Shown here: positions 8,662 to 17,000 of the stretch, one piece after another
Position numbering within the stretch: the first letter of the stretch is position 1
How the letters are laid out: every line of letters begins with the position of its first letter
Assembly (NCBI RefSeq): GCF_006337085.1
Contig: NZ_CP040882.1
Location: 1,302,001-1,366,000, forward strand
Length of the DNA: 64,000 bases
Origin: Sutterella faecalis
GTDB lineage: Bacteria > Pseudomonadota > Gammaproteobacteria > Burkholderiales > Burkholderiaceae_F
Reading direction: 5' to 3'
Notes under the pieces: model-generated
The model's database searches: none
Told to the model about the DNA's origin: nothing
Seen by the model: the letters and a program-made list of their open reading frames with translations, nothing else
Program-made: the position numbers and the translations under genes

Positions 8662-9603
8662 TTACTTCATCGCGCCCGGCAGAAGCAGCGCACGAACATC
8701 AACCTTCTTTTCCATCATGCCGTTTTCAAGCAGGAAGGCCTGATCGGCTTCAAGGCTCTTCACATCGGCTTCGGTGAGCACGTCGTAGAACCCCGACCAG
8801 TCGTAGAGCTTCTCGGCATCGGCCATGCTTATCCCCTGCTCCTTCGCGCCCAAGGCAAGCGCCTCAGACTTATTGGCCTTGATCCAGGCGAGCGCGGCGC
8901 GGTTCGTGGCCACAACCTTTTCATAAGCTTCCGGATACTTCTCGGCGAAATCGCGGCGAACCGTCATGACGAGATTGGGGGATACATAGCCTTCGCACGT
9001 GGCAATCGTCTTCGCGCCCGCGGCATTGGCCTTGATGATGAGGCCGGCAGCGACGAGACCTGCATCAACCTGCCCCGAGACCACAGCAGTCATTGCCTTG
9101 CCCGGATCCATGTTGACGAAGTCGACATCCGTGATCTTCATGCCTTCCTTAACCAGCGCGGCAACGAGAAGCTGATGAAGGACCGTGCCCTTGGGGCCGG
9201 CGACCTTCTTTCCCTTCAGGTCTTTCACGGAATAGTTTGTGCCGGGCTTGCCGATGAGCGCAAAGATCTTCTGCGGATGAGCAACGCCCGAGGCAATCGC
9301 AATGGGGTTGCCCGCGCCAGCGGCCATCAGAACGCTTGCCGTATTCATCACGGCGGAGAAGTCGAGGTCGCCCGAAGCCATTGCCTGCCCCTGGACGGCG
9401 CCCGAATTGATGACGCGCCACTTGATCGAGACGCCATCGGCCTTGAAGGCATCCTCGAGCATGCCGCGCTCCTTCATGACGATGTTCTGAAGATTGAAGG
9501 GCGACTTCACATAGGTAATGGAGATGCTCTCGGGCATCGTCGCAGCGGAAAGCGCCGTGCTGAGCGTAATGGCGAGCGCGGCGATAAAGGACTTGAATTT
9601 CAT
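8662..9603 (-). CDS. ABC transporter substrate-binding protein, SsuA/TauA/NMT1 type
   Basis: Periplasmic binding protein for a small organic ligand; the family includes sulfonate, taurine, nitrate and pyrimidine-precursor binders, and the ligand cannot be told from sequence. The 313-residue precursor has a signal peptide (first 20 residues, ending around SAA). Family features are visible: the loop SGAVQGQAMASGDLDF, the repeated switch KDLKGKKVAGPKGT around residue 128, and GQVDAGLVAAG. It lies 127 bases downstream of the fused permease-ATPase gene on the same strand, so the two together make a complete importer. Confidence 0.88.
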   Translation of the reverse strand: MKFKSFIAALAITLSTALSAATMPESISITYVKSPFNLQNIVMKERGMLEDAFKADGVSIKWRVINSGAVQGQAMASGDLDFSAVMNTASVLMAAGAGNPIAIASGVAHPQKIFALIGKPGTNYSVKDLKGKKVAGPKGTVLHQLLVAALVKEGMKITDVDFVNMDPGKAMTAVVSGQVDAGLVAAGLIIKANAAGAKTIATCEGYVSPNLVMTVRRDFAEKYPEAYEKVVATNRAALAWIKANKSEALALGAKEQGISMADAEKLYDWSGFYDVLTEADVKSLEADQAFLLENGMMEKKVDVRALLLPGAMK

Positions 9604-9730
9604 GTTCGCGTTAAGTCAATAAGAATTTCTGAAGAGCGCACGAAAAAGCGGCGCCAATAGAGAACTGGAGCCGCCTTTCGTGCTGCCGCTTCTCAATGAG
9701 AATTGATCCCAATTCTAGATTCCTCACGCG

Positions 9731-11290
9731 CTACCGGCGCATCAGGATCGAGAGGATTCCCTCTTCAAGCCTCGCAACGCCCGGAGAGGAGAGCCGTCTC
9801 GGCCGCGGGAGATCAATCGCGAAAATTTCCGGCGCCCGGTCGGATTCAAGAATCACCGCAGAGTCGGCCATCCGGACGGCTTCTCTCACATCATGCGTGA
9901 TCATGAGAACCGTCATGCGGCGGCGGGAAAAAACTTCGATGGATTCATCCTGAAGCTCCTCCCGGGTCAGCGCATCCAGCGCCCCGAAGGGTTCATCCAT
10001 CAGGAGCACTTCCGGATCCGAAGCCAGGGCGCGTGCGAACCCGACGCGCTGCTGCTGGCCGCCCGAGAGTTCTCCGGGAAAGCTTTCCGCCCGATTGGAG
10101 AGGCCAACGAGCGAAAGCGCTTCAGAGACCCTGGGGTCATTGAGTGCCCGCTCCCCGCATTCCGGAAGGAGCGAGAGCGCGACATTTTCCCGGACCGTCT
10201 TCCAGGGGAGAAGGAGCGGCTCCTGGAAAACCATCGAGAGCCTCGGAGTGCTCTTCCCGCCCGTAAAGCGTATGTCTCCCTTCTCTTTTTCGATGAGCCT
10301 GGAGATCGCCCTGATGAGCGTTGTTTTCCCGCAGCCCGAACGCCCGAGAACGGCCGTGACTTTTCCTCCCGGAATGGAAACCGTAAGGTTCGAAACGGGA
10401 GGCTTCGCGAGTCCCGGGTAGCCGACGGTAAGGTTCCTGATTTCAATTCCGGGCAGCGCTGCAGAAGGCTCTCTAGCGGCATCAACCGTCCGGACGCCCT
10501 TCGGCGCTTCGGGCGGCAACGCTTCCAAAGACGTCGTCCCCTTGCGCGAGGCCGTCCAGGGTGCCGCCTGCTCTGCCGCAATCCGGAAAAGCTTGTCGCA
10601 GATAATGCCGAGAACGGCAATGGTCAGAATGCCCACCATCACGACGTCGGTGCGCGCGAGCGCCGAGGCATCTTCGATCAGATAGCCGAGGCCTGAAGCG
10701 GCGGCAATGAGCTCCGACCCGACGAGTGCTCTCCAGGCATAGCCGAAGCCGAGCCTCAGACCGGTGATGATCCCGGGAGAGGCGCCCGGAATCAGAATAT
10801 GGCGCGCGGCATCCTTTTCCGAGAGCCCGAAGATCCGGGCGAGATCACGGTAGTCATTGCGGGCTTTGGAGAGCGCCGTAAGCGCCGAAAGATAGATGGG
10901 GAAAAAGCTCGCGAGGACGACGATGGCAAGCTTCGGGGCCTCATCAATCCCGAGCCAGAGAATCAGCAGCGGGACGAGGGAAAGGGGCGGAACGACCCTC
11001 AGCGCCTCGAGCGTGAGTGAAAGGAAATCAAAAAGGCGTTCGGATCTCGAAACAAGAAGTGCGAGCGCGAGGGCCATCGAAGCCGAAATCAGAAAGCCCG
11101 AAAAGACCCGCAGCATGGAGGTTGCCGCGTGATGGAAAAGCTCTCCTGAAGCCAGAAGCGAAACGAAGCGCTCTGCCACGGCGCCCGGCCCGGGAAGGAG
11201 CAGCGCCGGAACGCTCCCGGTTTCGGTAATCCCCCACCAGAAGAGAAGAAGCAGGACGGGAAGCGCAAAAGGAAGAAGCTTCTTGGTCAT
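9731..11290 (-). CDS. ABC transporter with permease and ATPase fused in one chain
   Basis: A 519-residue fusion. Residues about 1-250 are an SsuC/TauC-type permease with six or so hydrophobic segments and the EAA-like loop (FGLSEKDAARHILIPGASPG). Residues about 280-519 are an SsuB-type ATPase with Walker A GRSGCGKTT, Q-loop FQEPLLLPWK, signature LSGGQQQRVGFARAL, Walker B VLLMDEPFGALD and the switch histidine in MITHDVREA. In most bacteria these are separate genes. The linker is rich in Ala, Pro and charged residues. The start MTKKLLPFALPVLL is chosen because the longer frame (GTG at 11365) begins at the edge of a terminator hairpin; no strong ribosome site precedes either start. It functions with the binding protein downstream. 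Confidence 0.88.
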   Translation of the reverse strand: MTKKLLPFALPVLLLLFWWGITETGSVPALLLPGPGAVAERFVSLLASGELFHHAATSMLRVFSGFLISASMALALALLVSRSERLFDFLSLTLEALRVVPPLSLVPLLILWLGIDEAPKLAIVVLASFFPIYLSALTALSKARNDYRDLARIFGLSEKDAARHILIPGASPGIITGLRLGFGYAWRALVGSELIAAASGLGYLIEDASALARTDVVMVGILTIAVLGIICDKLFRIAAEQAAPWTASRKGTTSLEALPPEAPKGVRTVDAAREPSAALPGIEIRNLTVGYPGLAKPPVSNLTVSIPGGKVTAVLGRSGCGKTTLIRAISRLIEKEKGDIRFTGGKSTPRLSMVFQEPLLLPWKTVRENVALSLLPECGERALNDPRVSEALSLVGLSNRAESFPGELSGGQQQRVGFARALASDPEVLLMDEPFGALDALTREELQDESIEVFSRRRMTVLMITHDVREAVRMADSAVILESDRAPEIFAIDLPRPRRLSSPGVARLEEGILSILMRR

Positions 11291-11327
11291 CAGCAAAGGA
11301 GGAAAAAACAACCGGGAGAAAATGCAT

Positions 11328-11363
11328 GAACGGGCGCCGGCAGCTGACTTCCGGCGCCCGTTC
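11328..11363 (-). terminator. Terminator-like hairpin after the antiporter gene
   Basis: Perfect 13-base stem GAACGGGCGCCGG / CCGGCGCCCGTTC with a 10-base loop. On the minus strand it is followed by ATGCATTTTC, a weak T-tract. It separates the antiporter from the ABC transporter. Confidence 0.65.
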
Positions 11364-11399
11364 ACTATTCTGGGCTCAAATTTTCCTCAGCTCCAGTCA

Positions 11400-12815
11400 T
11401 TAAGCGAGGAAGATCATGTCCATGATGAAGAAGGTGGGGAAAAGAATCAGCACCGACCAGGCCATGTAGCCGAAGAAGGACGGCATCTTGATGCCGCGTT
11501 CGTTGCAGATCGCCACCGTCATGAAGTTGGGCGCATTGCCGATGTAGGTGACCGCACCCATGAAGACCGAACCCATGGAAATGGCCATCAGCGTATGCGC
11601 ATCCTCCGTCATGAGCACCGTCGGATCGCCGCCTGCCAAGTTGAAGAAGGCGAGGTACGTGGGAGCGTTGTCGAGGAACGCGGAGAGCATGCCCGTAAGC
11701 CAGAAGAAGACCGTGTTGTTGAAGGTCCCGTCGGCGTTCGTAACGAGCGCAACGAGGGACGCAAATGCGCCTTCATGGCCCGCGCGGAGCATCTCAAGCA
11801 CCGGCACGATGCAGCAGAAGATGCCGAAGAAGAGCTTGCCGACTTCAAGAATCGGATCCCACGAGAAGTGGTTCGCCTCACGCGTTGCCTTCGAGGTGAG
11901 AAGGAGCGAAAGCGCGGCAATCACGATGAAGAGCCCGTCGCGGCAGAGGGATTCGAGCGCAAAGTGCACGCCCAGAATCGTGATCTCGACGCCCGACTTC
12001 CAGAAGCCCGACATCAGGACCGCACCGATGATGCAGGCGAGAAGCGGAATATTGACGAGGCCTTCGAGCGCAAACTTCGTCGTCGGGTCCTTCGGCTTGA
12101 AGCCGTCGGCGACATCCTTCCTGTACATGATCGTGTCGATCACGTGATGGATGGCGAGAAGAATCACGCAGCAGAGGAGCCAGGGAACGATGACGTGCTC
12201 AGTCGTCCAGAAGAAGGAAACGCCCTTCAGGAAGCCGAGGAAGAGCGGGGGATCCCCCAGCGGCGTGAGCGCCCCGCCCACATTGGCGACGAGGAAGATG
12301 AAGAAGATGAAGGTGCTGATCGAGCGCTTTCTTCCTTCATTGGCATGAATAAGCGGGCGGATAAGAAGCATAGCGGCGCCCGTCGTGCCCATGAAGTTCG
12401 CAAGCACGGCGCCGAGCGCAAGGAAGCACGTATTGACGATCGGGCGGCCGACGAAGGACCCCTTCACGTGAATGCCGCCCGCCACAATGAAGAGCGACCC
12501 CACAAAGATGATGAAGGGCACGTAGTCCGCGAGCAGCACATGGATGATGGAATTGATGCCCGTTGAAAAATCGATCAGAAGACAGAGCGGGACCGCGCAG
12601 CAAAGCGCCCAGAAGACGGCGACCTTGCCGAAATTCTGGTGCCAGAAATGCGGCAGAAAAAGCGGCATGAGCGCAATCGAAAGCAGAATGCCTGCAAACG
12701 GGATGGCCCAGCTGAGGCCTAAAGCGCTGCCGTCAAGGGATGCGGCACTCGCCGGCAGGGCGGCGGAAAGGAAAGCGAGCGCAGAAAGCGCACGGGCAGG
12801 GAAGAGAGATGTCAC
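11400..12815 (-). CDS. NhaD-type sodium:proton antiporter
   Basis: A 471-residue inner-membrane protein with an N-terminal signal-like segment (MTSLFPARALSALAFLSAAL, then PASA) and about twelve hydrophobic segments. It has the ion-transporter (CitM/ArsB/NhaD) superfamily motifs NFMGTTGAAMLLIRP, TPLGDPPLFLG, FLDNAPTYLAF and YIGNAPNFM. This pattern is typical of the putative sodium:proton antiporters widespread in anaerobes. The acidic and asparagine residues in the two inverted halves (LGDPP and DNAP) fit an ion-binding site. It is an isolated gene ended by a strong hairpin. The exact substrate is not proven, since related proteins carry citrate or other carboxylates. Confidence 0.82.
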   Translation of the reverse strand: MTSLFPARALSALAFLSAALPASAASLDGSALGLSWAIPFAGILLSIALMPLFLPHFWHQNFGKVAVFWALCCAVPLCLLIDFSTGINSIIHVLLADYVPFIIFVGSLFIVAGGIHVKGSFVGRPIVNTCFLALGAVLANFMGTTGAAMLLIRPLIHANEGRKRSISTFIFFIFLVANVGGALTPLGDPPLFLGFLKGVSFFWTTEHVIVPWLLCCVILLAIHHVIDTIMYRKDVADGFKPKDPTTKFALEGLVNIPLLACIIGAVLMSGFWKSGVEITILGVHFALESLCRDGLFIVIAALSLLLTSKATREANHFSWDPILEVGKLFFGIFCCIVPVLEMLRAGHEGAFASLVALVTNADGTFNNTVFFWLTGMLSAFLDNAPTYLAFFNLAGGDPTVLMTEDAHTLMAISMGSVFMGAVTYIGNAPNFMTVAICNERGIKMPSFFGYMAWSVLILFPTFFIMDMIFLA

Positions 12816-12983
12816 GAGGAACTCCCGGCTTTATGTTTTGTTTTTTGTGGCCGGCCTCCGGGAAAAACACCGTCATGAAAAGGCGTAAGGAAAGTGAAGG
12901 CCAGTCGAAGGGCATTGCCGCAATATGTAAAGCGCCTGAGCGTCCTCCCGACTGCAGCATATCCCGCGCCTAACCTTACACCG

Positions 12984-13017
12984 AAAACCGGGCGAAAGGC
13001 TTCCCTTTGCCCGGTTT
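12984..13017 (-). terminator. Terminator after pncB
   Basis: AAACCGGGCAAAGG and CCTTTCGCCCGGTTTT form a long stem on the minus strand with a T-rich end. Confidence 0.8.
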
Positions 13018-13052
13018 ATATGGTTGAAAGCCATCCGTCTAATGCTTTGGGA

Positions 13053-14243
13053 CTATCTCTTTTGTTGGGGTTCGTCGAGCCTGAAAACCTGCCGGAGATA
13101 TTTGAGATAGCTTTCGTCCTCGCACATGCCTTTTTCGGGCGAATCGGAAATCTTGGCGACGGGCTGCCCGTTGCACTCGATCATCTTGATGACGACGTTG
13201 AGCGCCTGCGGACCGCGGTCGTTCATGAGATTGGTGCCGATGCCGAAGCCTAAGCCCACGCGGCCGTTGAAGCGCCGCCAGAGCTCGAGAATGCGCGGCA
13301 CCGTGAGGCCGTCGGAAAAGATGAGGCACTTGGTTCTCGGATCGCACTTGTTGGCCGCCCAGTGCTCGATCATGCGTTCGCCCCAGACGAAGGGATCGCC
13401 CGAATCGTGGCGGGCGCCGTCAAAGAGCTTGCAGAAATACATGTCGAAGTCTTCAAGGAACGGCTTCATGCCGTAAACATCTGAAAGCGCAATGCCGAGG
13501 TCGCCGCGGTACTCCTTCGCCCACTGCTCGAACCCGAACACCTGACTGTCGCGGAGCCGCGGCCCCAGCGCCTGACAGGCCTGAAGATATTCGTGCGCCA
13601 TGGTGCCAAGGGGAGTCAGACCAAGCTCCTTGGCGAAAAGCACGTTCGACGTGCCCGAGAGTCTGCTCCCGAGACGGTCCTTGAGCGCCTCGACCACCTT
13701 CCGCTGCCAGGCGCGCGAGAAGCGCCGGCGCGTGCCGTAGTCTGAAATGCGAAGCCCCTCGGCATCGGGCTCATTGAGAAGAAGATGGATCTTCTCATTG
13801 AGCCGCCTCCAGCCTTCTGCTTCAGGAAGCCCGGGGAAGGTTCTGCGGAAGTAGACCTCATTCACGATGGCGAGCACCGGGATCTCAAAGAGAATGGTAT
13901 GAAGCCACGGTCCCCGGACATGAATGTCGATTCCGCCGGGACGCGCGGGATCCGCCTTCACTTCAATGTATTTTCTCTTCAGGTGAAAGAGACTCAGAAA
14001 TTCAATGAAGTCGGGCTTCATGAATCTGAGGCCGCCCAGATAGGCGAGCTCATCTTCGGTGAAGTAAAGGCCGCAGAGATAGTCGATCTCCGCATTGATT
14101 TCTTCCACAAAAGGCGCAAGGTCAATCCCCGGCGTTCGGCACTTGAATCTGTACTGCACTTCTGCAGACGGAAACTGGTGCAGTACGCACTGCTGCATCG
14201 TGAACTTGTAGAGATCCGTGTCGAGGAGCGACTCGATAATCAT
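13053..14243 (-). CDS. pncB: Nicotinate phosphoribosyltransferase
   Basis: Converts nicotinate, PRPP and ATP to nicotinate mononucleotide in NAD salvage. The 396-residue protein is of normal length. It begins with TDLYKFTMQQCVLHQFP, a PncB hallmark, and carries GTSNVLFAKELGLTPLGTMAHE with the conserved phosphorylated-histidine region, RHDSGDPFVWGERMIEHW and LIFSDGLTV. It is a monocistronic minus-strand gene ending in its own terminator. Confidence 0.97.
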   Translation of the reverse strand: MIIESLLDTDLYKFTMQQCVLHQFPSAEVQYRFKCRTPGIDLAPFVEEINAEIDYLCGLYFTEDELAYLGGLRFMKPDFIEFLSLFHLKRKYIEVKADPARPGGIDIHVRGPWLHTILFEIPVLAIVNEVYFRRTFPGLPEAEGWRRLNEKIHLLLNEPDAEGLRISDYGTRRRFSRAWQRKVVEALKDRLGSRLSGTSNVLFAKELGLTPLGTMAHEYLQACQALGPRLRDSQVFGFEQWAKEYRGDLGIALSDVYGMKPFLEDFDMYFCKLFDGARHDSGDPFVWGERMIEHWAANKCDPRTKCLIFSDGLTVPRILELWRRFNGRVGLGFGIGTNLMNDRGPQALNVVIKMIECNGQPVAKISDSPEKGMCEDESYLKYLRQVFRLDEPQQKR

Positions 14244-14378
14244 TGAGTAGCCTCCGTGGGCTTTCGTTGTCTGATCCTGACAGTTTAGCCTCTGCCTGCC
14301 GGCATACAGAAAAACCCAAATTTTTTTCGAAAGAAATAGAGGCCTCGGCGGCGACTTATCGGCCGCGCATCAAGCGCT

Positions 14379-14891
14379 TCAGAGGACGGCGACCGGAATC
14401 AGGACGACGTCGGGGGAGCGCATCCCGATCGGCTCCGGGAAAGGAAGGAGCGTTGAAAGGGACTTGCCTTCCTTCATCCTCGTCTCGAGCACCGCTTTGA
14501 TGCCTTCACTCATGGCGCGCTTCACGTCCTCAAGGCTTTCGCCCATGAAGGAAAGCGACGGCGTATTGCAGGTGAGAATGAGCGCGTCGCTTCCCATGAC
14601 GCGCAGCAGGTCGCAGGGATAAATGATTTCTGCGCCGCCCCTGGGTTCCACGAGCGCAAGACGCCAGTCATGGAAGCTCTCCGGCATCGGCACGCATTCG
14701 AGCGGCATCGGCTCGGGCTCCGTCTCTCCCGCTTCATGGAGGAGCTCGAGCCTTCTCGCCAGTACTTCTCCAAGTTCCGTGAGAAGCAATTCCGGCGTGC
14801 CGGCCTCGGCCTCCAGTTTTTCAAAATCAGGCGCAAACCCGCGCCAGAGACCATTTTCCGACGCCATTTCAATGAGGACGGGATACTTCAT
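14379..14891 (-). CDS. HicB-like protein without a HicA partner
   Basis: A 170-residue soluble protein. The first half (MKYPVLIE, GFAPDFEKLEAEAGTPELLL, then LARRLELLHEAG) follows the HicB antitoxin-like beta-beta-alpha fold, with Pro-rich residues after it as in HicB (PEPMPLE). The second half (IIYPCDLLRVMGSD, then LEDVKRAMSEGIKAVLE) looks like a second, degenerate copy. There is no DNA-binding tail and no HicA-sized gene next to it; the neighbours are pncB and nagZ. A role as a solitary antitoxin, a regulator or another HicB-fold protein is possible. The start follows an A-rich stretch with AAGAAGAG as a weak ribosome site. Confidence 0.6.
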   Translation of the reverse strand: MKYPVLIEMASENGLWRGFAPDFEKLEAEAGTPELLLTELGEVLARRLELLHEAGETEPEPMPLECVPMPESFHDWRLALVEPRGGAEIIYPCDLLRVMGSDALILTCNTPSLSFMGESLEDVKRAMSEGIKAVLETRMKEGKSLSTLLPFPEPIGMRSPDVVLIPVAVL

Positions 14892-14918
14892 TTTTTTTGC
14901 TCTTCTTGTTCAATGACC

Positions 14919-14947
14919 GAAAAGCACGCTTTCCCCTTGAAGCGTGC
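14919..14947 (-). terminator. Second hairpin downstream of nagZ
   Basis: GCACGCTT / AAGCGTGC with an 8-base loop, followed by TTTTCGG on the minus strand. It stands in tandem with the nagZ terminator and just before the HicB-like gene. Confidence 0.6.
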
Positions 14948-14997
14948 CCGTTGAATACGTGGAAATTCTGAAGATCCCTGCGTCAGAAAACGGCTCA

Positions 14998-15035
14998 GGA
15001 AAAAAGATTCGGACCCGGTCCTTCCTCCGGGTCCG
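14998..15035 (-). terminator. Terminator after nagZ
   Basis: Perfect stem CGGACCCGG / CCGGGTCCG followed on the minus strand by AATCTTTTTTCC. Confidence 0.9.
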
Positions 15036-15051
15036 CATTTCTAATGCATCG

Positions 15052-16092
15052 TCAGAGAAGATCAACCGCCCTCAGCGCTCTGACGGCTTCCTTCCAGCGC
15101 TCCGTGCTTCTCAGAGCCTCAAGCCCGAGAGGCGTGCCTGAATCAGGCAATAGACCGGCAAGGCGTTCTGTGAATCGCTCGGGCCGCTCCCATTCAAGAT
15201 CACGAAGGATCTCATCGGCTTCCTCAGGGTGATTGCAGTGAAGCACCATGTCGCATCCCGCCGAGAGCGCCCGTCGGGCCCGCGCCGCAACGGATTCAGA
15301 GCTTCCGGCTCCCTTCATGGAGAGATCGTCAGAAAAGACAAGTCCCGTGAATCCGATTGCATCGCGCAGAATCTCCTTGAGAAGCGTCTGCGAGAAGGTA
15401 GCTGTTTCGCCGTCGAACCCTTCATACGCGACATGCGCCGTCATGAGGGAAGTGAGTTCAGAAGCGAGCCCCCGATAAATATCGAGGTCCGCGAGCACCT
15501 TTTCGCGTTCGCGCTCGTCCGCAGGCAGCGCCACATGGCTGTCGGCTTCCGCCCAGCCGTGCCCCGGAAAGTGCTTGCCGCAGGAACCCATGCCGCCCTC
15601 GCGAAGGCCCGAAATGAGGCCGCGCGCGTTGCGCTCCACCTCTTCGGGCGTCTTGCCGAGCGACCGGTTCCCGATCACTTTCGAGCGCCCGTAATCAATA
15701 TCCAGCACGGGCGTGAAGCTGAAGTCGACGCCGACGGCTCTGAGTTCCGACGCCAGAATAAAGCCCGCCTGCGCAAGAAGACCCGGCGCCCGGGAGCCGA
15801 ATCGGATGAAGTCCCCCATGGGAGGAATCTCGGTAAAGCCCTCGCGAAAGCGCTGCACGCGCCCGCCCTCATGGTCAACCGTAATCAGAATGCCGGGACG
15901 AACCGCGTGAATCGCGCCCGTAAGCGCAAGAAGCTCCTCAGGCGTGGAATAGTTCCGCGTGAAGAGAATGACGGCACCCGTATGCGGATGCCTGAGGCGC
16001 TCAATCTCATGACGCGCGAGCGTCGTGCCCTCGATATCAACAACGACGGGCCCGAGCGAGCGCGCGCGTTCAAGCTTTTCAAGCGTGAGCAT
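15052..16092 (-). CDS. nagZ: Beta-N-acetylhexosaminidase (muropeptide recycling)
   Basis: Glycoside hydrolase family 3 enzyme that removes GlcNAc from anhydro-muropeptides in the cytoplasm. The 346-residue length is standard. It has the substrate-binding and catalytic loop KHFPGHGWAEADSHVALP (catalytic Asp/His pair) and the nucleophile motif FSDDLSMKGA. TVDHEGGRVQRFREGFT is another NagZ signature. It starts four bases after pdxJ ends, at the tail of the recO-side operon. In related bacteria acpS usually lies between pdxJ and nagZ but is absent here. Confidence 0.95.
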   Translation of the reverse strand: MLTLEKLERARSLGPVVVDIEGTTLARHEIERLRHPHTGAVILFTRNYSTPEELLALTGAIHAVRPGILITVDHEGGRVQRFREGFTEIPPMGDFIRFGSRAPGLLAQAGFILASELRAVGVDFSFTPVLDIDYGRSKVIGNRSLGKTPEEVERNARGLISGLREGGMGSCGKHFPGHGWAEADSHVALPADEREREKVLADLDIYRGLASELTSLMTAHVAYEGFDGETATFSQTLLKEILRDAIGFTGLVFSDDLSMKGAGSSESVAARARRALSAGCDMVLHCNHPEEADEILRDLEWERPERFTERLAGLLPDSGTPLGLEALRSTERWKEAVRALRAVDLL

Positions 16093-16096
16093 TCAT

Positions 16097-16852
16097 TTAC
16101 TCCGCGGCGATCTTGTCGAGGAGTTCGTTGTAGCGGCGCACGGTTTCGGCAAAGCCGAACTGAAGCGCCTCCGCCGTAAAGGCATGACCGATCGAGACTT
16201 CGAGCACATTGCCGCAGGCCTTGAGAAGCGGCTCAAGGTTCTCGAGCGACAAGTCATGACCGGCATTGACGCCGAGCCCCAGTTCATCGGCAAGCTTCGC
16301 GCAGTCGGCATAGGGCGTGACGATCGCGTCCGCAATCAGCGTATTCCAGGCATCCGCGTAAGCTTCGGTATAGAGCTCAATGCGGTCGGCGCCGACTTCC
16401 TTCGCCCAGCGCGTGTACTCCGGTTCCGGATCCATGAAGAGGCTCACGCGGCAGCCGTAGGATTTGGCTTCCTCGATAACGGGCACAAGCTTTGCACGCA
16501 CATCAGGATCAGAAAAATCAAAGCCGTGATCCGACGTTTTCTGCCCCACGGCATCCGGCACGAACGTTGCCTGATGCGGACGGATTTCGCGAAGCAGCGG
16601 CATCAGATTTTCGAAAGGATTCCCTTCAATATTGAATTCCCGCCCCGGGTATTCCTTCACGAGATCGCTCAAGGGCTTCAGGTCGCTTACGCGGATATGG
16701 CGTTCATCAGGACGCGGATGGACGGTAAGTCCCGCTGCGCCTGCTTCGAGCGCAATGCGGCCGAAAAAGACCGGATCGGGCCAGTTGCCTTCACGGGAAT
16801 TGCGGATAAGCGCGACCTTGTTCAGATTGACGGAAAGCTGAGTGCGGACCAT
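16097..16852 (-). CDS. pdxJ: Pyridoxine 5'-phosphate synthase
   Basis: Condenses 1-deoxyxylulose 5-phosphate with 3-amino-2-oxopropyl phosphate to give pyridoxine 5'-phosphate. The 251-residue TIM-barrel protein shows LSVNLNKVALIRNSR, AGLTVHPRPDERHI, NIEGNP, LGVNAGHDLSLENL and SIGHAFTAEAL, the conserved PdxJ blocks. The start at 16852 follows GGAG at a normal spacing; an upstream start at 16873 adds seven non-conserved residues. It forms a tight pair with nagZ, and follows recO after a 148-base gap. Confidence 0.97.
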   Translation of the reverse strand: MVRTQLSVNLNKVALIRNSREGNWPDPVFFGRIALEAGAAGLTVHPRPDERHIRVSDLKPLSDLVKEYPGREFNIEGNPFENLMPLLREIRPHQATFVPDAVGQKTSDHGFDFSDPDVRAKLVPVIEEAKSYGCRVSLFMDPEPEYTRWAKEVGADRIELYTEAYADAWNTLIADAIVTPYADCAKLADELGLGVNAGHDLSLENLEPLLKACGNVLEVSIGHAFTAEALQFGFAETVRRYNELLDKIAAE

Positions 16853-17000
16853 AAGCGCGGAACTCCAGAGCAAATTAAAGCCGAATGGCCTCCCTCAGAA
16901 GCTTTTCGGCAGAGATAGTGCGTTCGAGCATAACACGCGCATTGATGCCGGGAAGTATCCGTCTGTTTCCCGGGGAAGCATGGGAGCCAGAGACGACGCC

